In this document: positions 1-8,220 of the stretch, piece by piece
Layout: each line of letters begins with the position of its first letter
How positions within the stretch are numbered: position 1 is the stretch's first letter
NCBI RefSeq assembly: GCF_900167045.1
Contig: NZ_FUXJ01000008.1
Span: 1 to 64,000, forward strand
From: Legionella maceachernii
Lineage (GTDB): Bacteria > Pseudomonadota > Gammaproteobacteria > Legionellales > Legionellaceae
Length of the DNA: 64,000 nt
Direction: 5' to 3'
Position numbers and translations under genes: made by a program
The notes under the pieces: generated by a model
Told to the model about the DNA's origin: nothing
What the model saw: the letters and a program-made list of their open reading frames with translations, nothing else
Databases searched by the model: none

Positions 1-1
1 C

Positions 2-63
2 ATTGAGTGGCGTGGTAAGCCACGACAAATTCGTTGTGACAACGTACTAAATCTGGAGTCAAT
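2..63 (+). pseudogene. IS3-family transposase, internal fragment
   Basis: Reading from base 2 gives IEWRGKPRQIRCDN, which matches the RGKP...RCDNGP stretch of the rve integrase core in IS3-family OrfB. The frame degenerates around base 60-75. The downstream part of the same protein (PGNPQQNAFIEWYNRT) resumes near base 900, so the transposase appears to be split by the IS110-type sequence between them. Only about 20 residues survive here and the upstream part lies outside the window. Family assignment is from motif recognition only. Confidence 0.5.
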
Positions 64-316
64 ATTTTTTTAGAAAAACAGATCCCGATAGCTCAATGAA
101 CTATTTTTTAAATTTATTCCCGCTAACCTCAATCAAAACCCAATGGTTTTCCATTTTTATAGGAATATTTTTTAACCAGAGTGACATAAGGTCCAGAGCA
201 AAATGCCAGGCCTTTACTGTACTTAAAACAAAATAAAATCCCAATGGAAGATCCAAACATTATCTACGAGGTCAATAGCCTCTACGGCCCTACAGAGGGG
301 ATTCTTCCACTGGGTA

Positions 317-904
317 TTACCGATTCAAAATAGATCGATAATTCGTTTCATTTTTAATGATGCCAAAGACTACACGAGCCATTTTGGCAGCAACAGCAGT
401 GTATCCTTTACGTTTTAAATCATCGTTATTGGGATCCTGCTTAATGTAATTCTCAAATTTTTTCCTAAATGTATTTTCGCGCATTCTAATAGCTACAGTT
501 GCAGCAAGCCAGAAAGCATAACGTAATTTACTATTGCCATATTTAGATATTTTGCTGGTACCACGAAAATACCCAGATTGATGCGTACTCAAATCAAAAC
601 CACAGAATTTAAGGAATTGGCGATAGTGTTTAAAGCGCCTTAAATCACCAACCTCTGCTAAAATCATAAGTGCTAAAATTGGTCCTATCCCAGGAATAGA
701 AAGCAATTTCTTGTAATCATTATTTCCCTGAAGAAATGAATCTGCCGTTTCTTCAATTTCTTTTAATCGCTTACATAACCCTTGATGTTCATGGAGGATT
801 ACGCGAAACATATCAATTGCCTGAGAGTTTTCTTCTAATGGAAGGCCTATACTTTCTTGAGCAGTTTGATAAAAGTTAATTAACCAATTTCTCTTGTCTA
901 CTTT
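317..904 (-). pseudogene. IS110/IS116/IS902-family transposase, C-terminal remnant
   Basis: The frame encodes the transposase_20 (helix-hairpin-helix) domain of IS110-type enzymes: LLSIPGIGPILALMILAEVG, then a region with FKHYRQFLKFCGFD and SGYFRGTSKISKYGNSKLRY, typical of the IS116/IS110/IS902 C-terminus. The frame stays open on the minus strand to 1084, but from about 900 it is only the antisense of the IS3 fragment, so the reading frame there is a chance fusion. The N-terminal DEDD catalytic domain is missing, so the element should be inactive. It lies inside the interrupted IS3 transposase (pieces at 2-63 and 900-1145), which makes it a nested, later insertion. Confidence 0.75.
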
Positions 905-1145
905 GCCAGGAAACCCGCAGCAAAATGCTTTTATTGAGTGGTATAACCGTACAGTTCGATATGATTGGTTAAGCCAACATTTATTTGAAAGTATTGCCGA
1001 GGTACAACACCATGCGACACAATGGCTATGGACGTATAATAATGAACGACCTAATACTGCTATCGGAGGATTCCTCCAAAGCAAAAATTGGCACTAGTTG
1101 CTTAATCCTCTACTTTTAGCATCACTTAAAAATGGGGGGATTACC
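900..1145 (+). mobile_element. IS3-family OrfB C-terminal fragment and right end
   Basis: Residues PGNPQQNAFIEWYNRTVR, then WLWTYNNERPNTAIGG, are the C-terminal signature of IS3-family OrfB (rve core, NERPH-like end). The reading frame stops at 1097. About 50 non-coding bases follow, ending in a GGGGGGATTACC block at 1134-1145 that looks like the terminal inverted repeat region. The segment from about 1053 to 1145 recurs, inverted and diverged, at 13049-13145. This is the right-hand piece of the transposase whose left piece is at 2-63. Confidence 0.7.
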
Positions 1146-1236
1146 ATGCGATAAAGTTAAAAAATTCATAAAATATACTTATTTTACCTATTTAGTTATA
1201 GTATACTTTAACTAATTTATTGATTTAGTTTGTTTC

Positions 1237-2679
1237 ATGAAAATTTATACAAATGAATTAATTTCTGTAGTATCCCAATTCAATCCCTGGTGGAGAGGTG
1301 AACCTGTCCAGGATTTGCCGATTTGGCATCGCGCTGCTTATCATGAGCTGGAATTCTGGTTAATTAATCCTCCTGCACCCAGAGCCATTTTTCTATCTGG
1401 CGCTAGGCAGATAGGTAAAACAACCCTTTTACTACAAGCTATTGATAAGCTCTTAAAAGATGGTGTAAAGCCAGGAAATATTTTGTATGTAACTTTTGAT
1501 CATCCTTTAATAAAAATGTCTGATATTGATGCTGTATTAGAGGCATGGAGAGAACGAGAACCTAAAACCGATGATTTAGAATATATTTTTATCGATGAAG
1601 CACAATTCATGCGTAGCTGGGGAACATGGATTAAACATCAAGTAGATTTTTCAAAAAGTAGAAGAATTTTTTTCACAGGATCTGCAACACCAATTATAGA
1701 GGCTGATCAAGAGTCTGGGGTAGGGCGTTGGTATACTATTCGTCTAACTACTCTCTCATTTTATGAATATTTACAAATAAAGAGAATTGATTTGCCTCAA
1801 TTGCCAATGGTTAAGACATTGAGAGAATTATTCGAGTGGCCACAACAAGAGTTTTATAAAGTTAAAGAGTTAGCTGTTCATTATGTAGGACATTTTCATG
1901 AATATTTATTACGAGGCGGATTTCCACAAACAGCGCAAGTTGAAAGCATCACTCAGGCACAGCGCCTATTAAGAGAAGATATCATTGATAAGGTATTAAA
2001 AAGGGATATGACAGCACTCTTTGGGGTACGTCGTATTCTAGAGTTGGAACAAACCTTTCTTTATCTATGCATGCATGATGGTGGATTGCTAGATATGACC
2101 GACCTTTGCAGTAATCTTGAAGTAAAAAGACCCACAATACAAAATTACATCTCTTTATTAGAGGCTACCAATCTGATTTATCGCTTACCACCATTTGGTT
2201 ATGGCAAAGATATTTTGAGAGCAAAATACAAAATTTATTTAGCAGACGCAGCTATAGCCCCGGCTGTATTATTAAAGGATAAAAGTATTCTGGATGATCC
2301 TGAGTCCTTAGGGGTTGCCACTGAAACAGCCGTATTTAAGCATTTGTTTGCTCGATATTACTCGCAAAATGTACGCTTTAGTTATTGGCGTGGTATCAAA
2401 GATCATGAAGTGGATGTTGTTGCGCAAATTGCTGATCAAATAATTCCTTTTGAAGTCAAATATCGTTCGCAACATACGAACGCCAATGCACTGAAAGGAT
2501 TGTTAGAACTTTGTAAGAAAAAAAATATTGCACATGGGTATGTAATAACTAAATCGCTAAATGACTTTGGTATTATGAAAAATCTACCTGAAATTACAAC
2601 AAATATTATGCAGTTACCCGCTCCATTACTCTGCTATTGGATGGGAAAGTCGGAAATAAAGCAGACATTTGGGGTTTAG
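1237..2679 (+). CDS. AAA ATPase with DUF4143 C-terminal domain
   Basis: A 480-residue protein of the AAA_14/DUF4143 group. The Walker A motif GARQIGKT is at residues 55-62, followed by a Walker B-like segment YIFIDEAQF. The middle third is the helical lid region. The C-terminal DUF4143 region contains HEVDVV...PFEVKYR, which resembles a PD-(D/E)XK nuclease-type core (D...E-x-K). The biological role of this family is poorly defined; members are common on accessory DNA. No strong ribosome binding site precedes the ATG at 1237. The gene sits just inside the left IS remnant with about 90 bases of AT-rich upstream DNA and no operon partner except a tiny ORF after its stop. Family call is firm; function is unknown. 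Confidence 0.85.
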   Translation: MKIYTNELISVVSQFNPWWRGEPVQDLPIWHRAAYHELEFWLINPPAPRAIFLSGARQIGKTTLLLQAIDKLLKDGVKPGNILYVTFDHPLIKMSDIDAVLEAWREREPKTDDLEYIFIDEAQFMRSWGTWIKHQVDFSKSRRIFFTGSATPIIEADQESGVGRWYTIRLTTLSFYEYLQIKRIDLPQLPMVKTLRELFEWPQQEFYKVKELAVHYVGHFHEYLLRGGFPQTAQVESITQAQRLLREDIIDKVLKRDMTALFGVRRILELEQTFLYLCMHDGGLLDMTDLCSNLEVKRPTIQNYISLLEATNLIYRLPPFGYGKDILRAKYKIYLADAAIAPAVLLKDKSILDDPESLGVATETAVFKHLFARYYSQNVRFSYWRGIKDHEVDVVAQIADQIIPFEVKYRSQHTNANALKGLLELCKKKNIAHGYVITKSLNDFGIMKNLPEITTNIMQLPAPLLCYWMGKSEIKQTFGV

Positions 2680-2681
2680 TA

Positions 2682-2795
2682 ATGAACTGCATACTGAGTA
2701 TACCTTCTAGGCTTGATTTAGAATCAACAGCAGAACTAATTAACACTTTTGATTCTTTACCAAAGGCAAACCGGCTTGAGCTGAGAACGGAATGA
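2682..2795 (+). CDS. Possible 37-residue ORF after the AAA ATPase
   Basis: An ATG two bases after the ATPase stop opens a 37-codon frame (MNCILSIPSRLDLESTAELI...LELRTE). The spacing would allow translational coupling, but there is no ribosome binding site of its own and no recognisable domain. It may be the 5' remnant of a deleted gene. The following stretch to 3058 is AT-rich and I see no gene in it. Confidence 0.2.
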   Translation: MNCILSIPSRLDLESTAELINTFDSLPKANRLELRTE

Positions 2796-3058
2796 GTGTG
2801 AATATGAGAGGAACTACTATTTTCTTATTCATAAAAACATATCCCTATACTACTTTTTTAAATAACACCTTCGAAATGAATTTTAATATATAATCTTTTT
2901 ATTTCAATTAAAGTTACATCCATAACCCATCTAAATTTTTTATCAATTTAATCAAAAAATATCGTTTAATGATTTATCCAATTTCACTTTTAAAAAGTAA
3001 TAAAGCAACAAAAAATGTACCTGCTGTAATGTAATCAATTGCACCATTGGTTAAGAAT

Positions 3059-3459
3059 TTAAAAATGTTGATGCAAATTCGTTGTTAACAGCAATAATCC
3101 ACCGCCCATGCAAATTAACCCTGGTGCAAGGGATTTAAATGCCGCTTTATATAAGTTGTACACAAGAGCCGCGATAAGCGCTATGCCAATCAAACTACCA
3201 AAACCTTTTAATGATTGAATACGGCCACTATTCTGCATAAAAAGGTAAGTGGATAAAGCAATAAAAGCAAAAGTTAATTCTTTGATTATGGCATCAATGA
3301 ATAAGCGTTGTTTAAAAGAAGAAAGCGCAACATCCATAAAAAATTGCATTGAGGCTTGCTTTTTATGACTGCGGCTTATGGGGTAATAACTTTCTGCTTG
3401 TTTAGAAATATATGCGAATCATAAATTTGTTCTAAGTCTGCTTTTTGTGGCAAATTCAT
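3059..3459 (-). pseudogene. Small two- or three-helix membrane protein, frameshifted
   Basis: A well-placed ATG at 3459 with a strong AAGGAGG site (about 3465-3471) opens MNLPQKADLEQIYDSH, but this frame stops within about 30 codons. A second frame begins immediately and continues AYISKQAESYYPISRSHKK into MQFFMDVALSSFKQRLF and on to the stop at 3059. Joined, the two give a protein of about 130 residues with a soluble N-terminus and hydrophobic segments LTFAFIALSTYLFM, GIALIAALVYNLY and GLICMGGGLLLLT. I infer one gene broken by a frameshift near 3415-3425. If expressed at all, the 96-codon downstream part would start at 3349 without a clear ribosome site. Function not recognised; the location beside mobilisation relics suggests mobile-element origin. 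Confidence 0.55.
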
Positions 3460-3586
3460 TATTTCCCCTCCTTGTATTTTAAATTATTTTTCCAACTAAT
3501 TTTAAAAATTAAACGTTAGTTATAGCTCCAGTTTTTAATAACTATTATAATATATTCAAAGGCATAAATTAAGTATTTGCGGGATA

Positions 3587-3628
3587 GGCGAAGTGTGGGA
3601 CATTTTATAAAAAATGTTCCACATCGCC
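3587..3628. other. Imperfect inverted repeat, candidate oriT or regulatory hairpin
   Basis: GGCGAAGTGTGGGACATTTT is followed after a short loop by an arm ending in GTTCCACATCGCC. The two arms pair over most of their length with a few mismatches. It lies about 75 bases upstream of the start codon of a mobC-like pseudogene, where relaxase nic sites and their hairpins normally lie. There is no intact relaxase gene nearby, so oriT is an inference from position and symmetry. Confidence 0.35.
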
Positions 3629-3702
3629 AAACGCACCGCGTTTAATTCTCAACCTTGCGGCCTGCAATAACTTAATTTTTTATAATTACTAAGAATAAAA
3701 AA

Positions 3703-4027
3703 ATGAACAAAACTAAATCCATTCGCGTAAGATTAACTGATGATGAATTAGCACATGCTGAAGCAGCCAGTTTAAATTATTTGGCACACATAATAAAAGT
3801 CGATTAATTGAGGCCTTAAAAGAATTTCGTTTGGCTGTTCGGCAGCTAACGGGTATCGCTAGAAATCTCAATCAAATCACTGCAAAAATCCATCAAAGCG
3901 ATAATCATTTTCGCATTTATCCGAAAGCTATTTACTTAATCTTATAGAGCATGTTGTCACAGTCAAATTCAGTTTACAAAACTATATCCAACGCACCATC
4001 ATTCGTTATCATAGACTTTTAATTTGA
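3703..4027 (+). pseudogene. MobC-like relaxosome accessory protein, two frameshifts
   Basis: Three successive frames join into one protein. The first is MNKTKSIRVRLTDDELAHAE, a ribbon-helix-helix start. After a shift near 3781 the frame reads THNKSRLIEALKEFRLAVRQ then LTGIARNLNQITAKIHQSD, the typical GxxxNLNQI signature of MobC/BmgB mobilisation proteins. After a second shift near 3905 it reads FSHLSESYLLNLIEHV to the TGA at 4025-4027. MobC helps the relaxase open DNA at oriT. With two frameshifts this copy should be dead. It is evidence that a mobilisable plasmid or integrative element once occupied the locus; the hairpin at 3587-3628 would be its oriT. Confidence 0.65.
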
Positions 4028-4067
4028 CGAATCAGCCGAGCTAACCTCGATGTCCAATTCGGAATTA

Positions 4068-4174
4068 TTGGGTTAAATTACAGGCCTGGGGCAAAAACGA
4101 ATTACTGTTTATGTATAAATTGGATTCATCTTGATTCTACTTCGCTTTTGCCCCAGATTTGCAATTTAACCCAA
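4068..4174. repeat. Inverted-repeat element (MITE-like), about 105 bp
   Basis: The left arm at 4068-4096 (TTGGGTTAAATTACAGG then CCTGGGGCAAAA) and the right arm at 4146-4174 (TTTTGCCCCAGATTTG then CAATTTAACCCAA) are near-perfect inverted repeats around a 49-bp centre that does not code. Single diverged arms of the same sequence occur at 10714-10740 and 12420-12449. Size, symmetry and recurrence suit a MITE or paired ends of a deleted insertion sequence. The parent element is not identified. Confidence 0.6.
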
Positions 4175-4241
4175 ATATCTAGTATTTAAGATTTCCACTC
4201 CAACGGTGGGGGAAATACGACTACCCTTACTTGTGAGGATA

Positions 4242-4655
4242 TTATTGATTAACAATAGTATAAGTTACCCCACCTACCGGTCGCGATTTGATTGCTGAAT
4301 AATCTCCCTCCGTAGCAATATCGGTATGCTCACAAAATGTTGCCTTATTATCTAAAGTGTAAGTAATTTTGATTGTTTTCATTGGTAATGAAATGGTATG
4401 AAGGGTAAATTCACCAGTCATGGGCACGTTTTCATTACTATTATTTACGGTGAAAACCTGTGATGTGCCATGAGCTATGTGTTCAATAGTTTTAGGTTGA
4501 ATTTCTGCCCCTACTAATCGAATCGTAGAAACCACCAAATCGTCTGCCAGATTGTTTTGAATGTTAATTTGAAAATTATCGCATTTGGGGCTGGCAGCAA
4601 AGACTGTTCCGTAGAGGAGCAAAGGAGTTAAGCTGAGTAATTTTAAATTTTTCAT
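4242..4655 (-). CDS. Small secreted protein, unknown function
   Basis: The start is the ATG at 4655 (MKNLKLLSL), chosen because AGGAG lies eight bases upstream; the longer frame to 4727 begins inside the promoter. Residues 1-20 form a signal peptide (MKNLKLLSLTPLLLYGTVFA, cleavage after the second alanine of FAA). The 115-residue mature part has two cysteines (CDNF, FCEHT) and a beta-rich look (PMTGEFTLHTISLPMKTIKI). It resembles small periplasmic or secreted Legionella proteins but I do not recognise a family. Its promoter and ribosome site are close copies of those of the next gene (start 5315), so the two are probably co-regulated. Confidence 0.65.
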   Translation of the reverse strand: MKNLKLLSLTPLLLYGTVFAASPKCDNFQINIQNNLADDLVVSTIRLVGAEIQPKTIEHIAHGTSQVFTVNNSNENVPMTGEFTLHTISLPMKTIKITYTLDNKATFCEHTDIATEGDYSAIKSRPVGGVTYTIVNQ

Positions 4656-4685
4656 TATTCTTCTCCTATTCAATGAAACAATACC

Positions 4686-4714
4686 AACATAACTTATTGT
4701 GACAATTATGTCAA
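4686..4714 (-). promoter_or_regulatory. Promoter of the secreted-protein gene starting at 4655
   Basis: On the minus strand TTGACA (4714-4709) and TATGTT (4691-4686) are separated by 17 bases, a good sigma70 layout. The spacer contains TTGTCACAATAAG, the same 13-mer that precedes the gene starting at 5315. The -35 box is part of a perfect TGACA-TAAT-TGTCA palindrome on that strand, which would suit a repressor or activator site. Confidence 0.5.
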
Positions 4715-4898
4715 CAAAAAATGACAAATTAAATATTATGCCTCTCTCTGTTTGTGTGTCATTATATAAATTTTAATACAGTTTTTTCAGTCACTGTTAT
4801 TTTGACTTATCAAATAGAAATAAGTTGCTTGGCTTTGTATAAAAAAGAGTGCTGCCCACTGGGTATAGTGGGCATATAAGTTAGGAAAGTTTTCTGAA

Positions 4899-5315
4899 TT
4901 AAACTGTTAAATACTCATTCCTTGGATGTAAAAATGAGGTAAATTGCTCTAAGTCTTGACAAAGTTGTCTGTTAATTTTTACCGAGAGGATTTCCATTTC
5001 ATCGAGGTAATAAATAAATTTCACATTTAAATCTTTATGCAGTAATACCTGGATGTCTATATCATTACAAGCATGTTTCTGAATAAAATCTTTATTTTTT
5101 TCTCGCTCCTCGAGCGCGTCATCCACTGTCATGTCTTTTAATTTATATACATAGCACACAGTCATGTCTCCCAGTCTGATATCATTTAGCTCTGTATTTT
5201 TATCAACCATAATTGGTAGGCCTTCATTTAGATGAGCTTCCGTTGCAAATACACCCCAAGGTAATAATGAAAGCAGATAATAGAGTATAATTTTTTTAGA
5301 GAGTAATGATTTCAT
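4899..5315 (-). CDS. Small secreted protein, unknown function
   Basis: The start is the ATG at 5315 (MKSLLSKKIILYYLLSLLPW), preceded by AGGAG at seven bases; the longer frame to 5399 has no ribosome site. Residues 1-25 are a signal peptide ending VFA. The 113-residue mature part begins TEAHLNEGLPIMVDK and has cysteines in VCYVY, HACND and QLCQD. No family recognised. It shares the upstream motif TTGTCACAATAAG and a similar AGGAGAA ribosome site with the gene at 4242-4655, which suggests common control, but the protein sequences are not obviously related. Confidence 0.6.
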   Translation of the reverse strand: MKSLLSKKIILYYLLSLLPWGVFATEAHLNEGLPIMVDKNTELNDIRLGDMTVCYVYKLKDMTVDDALEEREKNKDFIQKHACNDIDIQVLLHKDLNVKFIYYLDEMEILSVKINRQLCQDLEQFTSFLHPRNEYLTV

Positions 5316-5399
5316 TTTTATTCTCCTAGTCATGCCAGCTAAAATTTTCGGCTTACTTATTGTGACAAAATAAGCATAGCATATTATAATTTTTGGCAC

Positions 5400-5896
5400 A
5401 AATAACGTGACATTTGATAAGTTGGGCCTGACGAGTCGTCACTTTTTTGTTTTACGAGTCTCAAATGGGGTCGTTGCGAGCCTTTATCTAGGAAAGAAAA
5501 ACATTCTGAATTTTAGACCTGTTGTTTGAGTTATACGGGAATACAACTATAAAACAATCAGAACGTATAGATTGCAACGACAAAGTTTCTGAATCGTCCG
5601 CGAGCTCTGTAACCTACTTCTCACTAACGCTTGAATGATTAATAAGGATGTAAGCCGATCGGGATAAATTATCCAAATACTTTGCACATGACTCGTGCCA
5701 CTCAATCATTTTGAAAGAGGAAAAGATAATTTTTAGCAGAATAAGTTTTGGGTGACAATCAATTGATAGTTTACGTGACATTTTTAATTAAATAAAAATA
5801 ATTATTGTCAAATATTATTTGACAATATATGGCTTAATGCTAAGATAGGTTTTAAGGCTATGATAGCCATTGCTTAAAGTTTAAGGAGATACTCTA
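5400..5896. other. 497-bp intergenic region with operator-like dyad
   Basis: I see no gene in this stretch. It holds the divergent promoters for the secreted protein (start 5315) and the RecX-like gene (start 5897), scattered GTGACA motifs, and the perfect inverted repeat described separately at 5804-5826. Confidence 0.5.
5804..5826. promoter_or_regulatory. Perfect inverted repeat upstream of recX-like gene
   Basis: ATTGTCAAAT-ATT-ATTTGACAAT is a perfect 10-bp dyad about 70 bases before the start codon at 5897. The half-sites TGTCA and TGACA are nine bases apart, the same spacing as in the dyad at 6889-6910, and related half-sites occur near 4700-4726. This looks like an operator for a dimeric regulator. 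Confidence 0.5.
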
Positions 5897-6364
5897 ATGG
5901 ATATAATGACCACATCACTTAGCTATCTATCAGAAATGCCTCGTAGTGAAAAAGCAGTTCGTGAATACTTAGAGAATAAATTTGGCAAATCAAGAAATAC
6001 ACTTCCCCGTATAAACAGCGTCTTGAATTGTTTAAAAAAGGAACGATTAATTGATGATGGGCGTTTGGCCTATTCCTTAGCCTATCATTATGCCCATAAA
6101 GGAGATCAATTCATTATCGATTTGTTAAAAGAGAAAGGGATTAATGACAAAGTTATTACTAATACACTGGCCCAATTAGACAGTGAGATTCTTCGAGCAA
6201 TGAAGGAGATAAAAAAAAGATTTCACGGAGAATTTGTTTATTCAGAAAAAACAATTTCCTTTATTAGTCGTTTTCTTCAGGGGCGTCGTTTTTCTCATTT
6301 AACGACTCGAGCCATTATTCAAAAGTTAAGCATACAAAATCCCTGTAACAAAAAAGTGGCTTAA
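5897..6364 (+). CDS. recX: RecX-family protein
   Basis: A 155-residue helical protein with RecX features: the N-terminal repeat YLSEMPRSEKAVREYLENKF, then VLNCLKKERLIDDGRLAYSL, a run typical of the first three-helix RecX repeat, and LLKEKGINDKVITNTL for the second. RecX binds RecA filaments and limits recombinase activity. No recA gene is adjacent; the gene stands alone in an accessory region, so it is probably a mobile-element paralogue rather than the chromosomal recX. AAGGAG lies 10 bases before the ATG. The upstream dyad at 5804-5826 probably controls it. Family call is by pattern only and similarity is moderate. Confidence 0.6.
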   Translation: MDIMTTSLSYLSEMPRSEKAVREYLENKFGKSRNTLPRINSVLNCLKKERLIDDGRLAYSLAYHYAHKGDQFIIDLLKEKGINDKVITNTLAQLDSEILRAMKEIKKRFHGEFVYSEKTISFISRFLQGRRFSHLTTRAIIQKLSIQNPCNKKVA

Positions 6365-6456
6365 TTTTTGATGCCCATTCTTCTGCATTTACCAGCAAGG
6401 AAGTAGCTTGTTTGACAAATTCAAATAAGCTACTCGTTTTAAAAGGAAAACCGCAT

Positions 6457-6534
6457 ATGTTCAAATACTTAATAGCTTGGTTATTGATTGTTTCGACCAC
6501 GATCTTGCTAGTAATTTGGTCACTATCTCCTTAG
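6457..6534 (+). CDS. Possible 25-residue single-helix membrane peptide
   Basis: ATG at 6457 opens MFKYLIAWLLIVSTTILLVI followed by WSLSP and a TAG. It would be a single hydrophobic helix with a positive N-terminus, the form of many small membrane peptides. AAAAGGAAAA lies about eight bases upstream. It is short and could be chance. Confidence 0.3.
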   Translation: MFKYLIAWLLIVSTTILLVIWSLSP

Positions 6535-6588
6535 TAACATAATCTAAATGACATCCGAATAATTAGAACCAAGATGTAATGTAGTTAT

Positions 6589-6801
6589 TTATTCTTTTTC
6601 ACTTTGATTTTGGCGCTGTTGTTTATGATTAATCCACTCCGTGTCATTTATAAAAATATGCCTACACGCTTGTTCAATAAAATAATCTCGCACTCGAATA
6701 CCCGCCCATTGACAATAATCTGTAATTTCATTGAAGACTGATTCATTCATACGCAGACGAAACTGTATCTTTTTATCACTTGGCTCACGCGTTATAAGCA
6801 T
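6589..6801 (-). CDS. Small ribbon-helix-helix-like protein, paralogue A
   Basis: A 70-residue protein with a beta-strand KKIQFRLRM followed by two helices (ESVFNEITDYCQWAGI and RVRDYFIEQACRHIF), the layout of ribbon-helix-helix DNA-binding proteins. CGGAG lies five to six bases before the ATG. It is clearly related to the protein at 9651-9860: both share YC-x-W-x-GI, YF-x-E-x-A and a DxEW near the end. The two copies flank the MFS pair on the opposite strand. The role is unknown; by fold it could be a local repressor or a mobilisation accessory factor. Confidence 0.6.
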   Translation of the reverse strand: MLITREPSDKKIQFRLRMNESVFNEITDYCQWAGIRVRDYFIEQACRHIFINDTEWINHKQQRQNQSEKE

Positions 6802-6888
6802 TTTATCTCCGAGTTTTGTTAAATATATATTTCTCTTCTGGAATGTCCCTAATTTATTGACTTTTGTTGCTAAAGAAAATAAATTGTT

Positions 6889-6910
6889 ATTGTCACTAAT
6901 ATTATGACAT
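6889..6910. promoter_or_regulatory. TGTCA-N9-TGACA dyad between divergent genes
   Basis: ATTGTCACTAATATTATGACAT contains TGTCA and TGACA half-sites nine bases apart, matching the dyad at 5804-5826. It lies between the minus-strand small gene (start 6801) and the plus-strand MFS gene (start 7012), where it could control either or both. Confidence 0.4.
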
Positions 6911-7011
6911 AAAAGTCATTATAAATTAATACTATTTTAACACGTCATTTTTTAAAATGAGAGTACAGATTACAAACACATAAAAAATATTTTTATGCTG
7001 AAGGAATTTAT

Positions 7012-8220
7012 ATGTCTCGTTTATCAACTAGAACGATTTTTTTTTACTCTCCTTTATTTGTCATTCTTTATAACTTGGCAGGTAATCTATCAAACGATAT
7101 TTATTTACCTATACTGCCTGTGCTAGCTAAAGATCTGCAAACCTCCGATTTTTTAGTACAGTTCAGTATTACCGTCTGGTTTCTGGGAGTTGCTACCCCC
7201 CAGATCTATTTTGGTCTTATTGCAGATAAATTTGGTACCCGTCCCCTTATGTTGTGGGGCGGGCTCATTTTTTTAATAGGCACTTTATTTTGCTTTCTTT
7301 CCACTCATATCTATTTATTGTTATTAGGCCGCTTTTTGCAGGGGATTGGTGTATCAAGCTTAAATATCGTGACTTTTACTACTATCCGCAGCAGCTACTA
7401 CAATGAGCAAGTAAGCGTTAAATTCATTTCTTGGGTCAATATAATGGGTTCGATTGCCCCTTTGGTAGGGCCACCCCTCGGTAGCTTTTTATGTTATTTT
7501 TTTGGATGGCGCAGCACATTTTCCTTCATTTTAGCTTTGGGGTGTCTTACTCTCATCGGACTGTATCATTTTCTGATCGAAGGAAATGAGACAGTTAGAA
7601 AAGTTGATTTTAAAATCGGCTTTGGTTCTTCCTGGGCTTATTATGTTCCATTGTTTAAAAATAAATATTTATGGTATTTAATTGGAGCTTATACTGCTTG
7701 TTTAGGAGCGCTTATTGCGTATTTAACTTCAGCGCCATTTATAGTTACTGATCAGTTTAAAATTCCATTGAAATATTTCGGACTTACTCAAATTCCGCCT
7801 GCGATGGCTTATCTAATAGGCGCTATGACGGTTAATTTACTTTTAAAAAAATATCCACTTCAACATGCTGTTTATTTAGGCTTTGTCATCATTTCATTTA
7901 GTGCTTTTTATTTTTTATTTCTTTCATTTTATGCAAGTTTTTTTACCTATCTCTTTGGTGCGATACTTTTTATGTATGGTTTTGCTCTTCTAGGTAGCCC
8001 CTTAATGAGTATGATTTTATCAACAGGCTCAGATAATAAAGGTGCTATATCAGCTTTATTAGGCCTTACTATGGCGAGTATGGCAGGGCTTGCGAGTTTA
8101 TTAATTGCTCTTTTTTTTAATGGAAAAGACAATTCCTGGGTTTTAATTATTTTTATTTTTATCCTAAGCAGTATTACGTTTTACTTCGCGAGTAGAAAAA
8201 GGGTTAATTATGATCGATAA
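7012..8220 (+). CDS. MFS transporter, Bcr/CflA-like drug-resistance type
   Basis: 402 residues with about 12 hydrophobic segments. The N-terminal half has YLPILPVLAKDLQTSDFLVQ, the first-helix and loop pattern of Bcr/CflA (DHA1) exporters, followed by GLIADKFGTRPLML, the MFS motif A. The middle contains GPPLGSFLCYFFGWRSTFSF, typical of Bcr-type transporters. The likely role is export of a small molecule or drug across the inner membrane; the substrate cannot be told. GAAGGAA precedes the ATG. The last 11 bases overlap the next MFS gene, so the two are one transcription unit. Confidence 0.85.
   Translation: MSRLSTRTIFFYSPLFVILYNLAGNLSNDIYLPILPVLAKDLQTSDFLVQFSITVWFLGVATPQIYFGLIADKFGTRPLMLWGGLIFLIGTLFCFLSTHIYLLLLGRFLQGIGVSSLNIVTFTTIRSSYYNEQVSVKFISWVNIMGSIAPLVGPPLGSFLCYFFGWRSTFSFILALGCLTLIGLYHFLIEGNETVRKVDFKIGFGSSWAYYVPLFKNKYLWYLIGAYTACLGALIAYLTSAPFIVTDQFKIPLKYFGLTQIPPAMAYLIGAMTVNLLLKKYPLQHAVYLGFVIISFSAFYFLFLSFYASFFTYLFGAILFMYGFALLGSPLMSMILSTGSDNKGAISALLGLTMASMAGLASLLIALFFNGKDNSWVLIIFIFILSSITFYFASRKRVNYDR

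Noticed and set aside
1237-2679. AAA ATPase as part of a toxin-antitoxin or defence system
   Set aside because: No partner gene of a matching kind lies next to it; DUF4143 ATPases occur alone.
6315-6500. Minus-strand frame after the RecX-like gene
   Set aside because: It overlaps the 3' end of that gene in antisense and has no ribosome site or recognisable domain.
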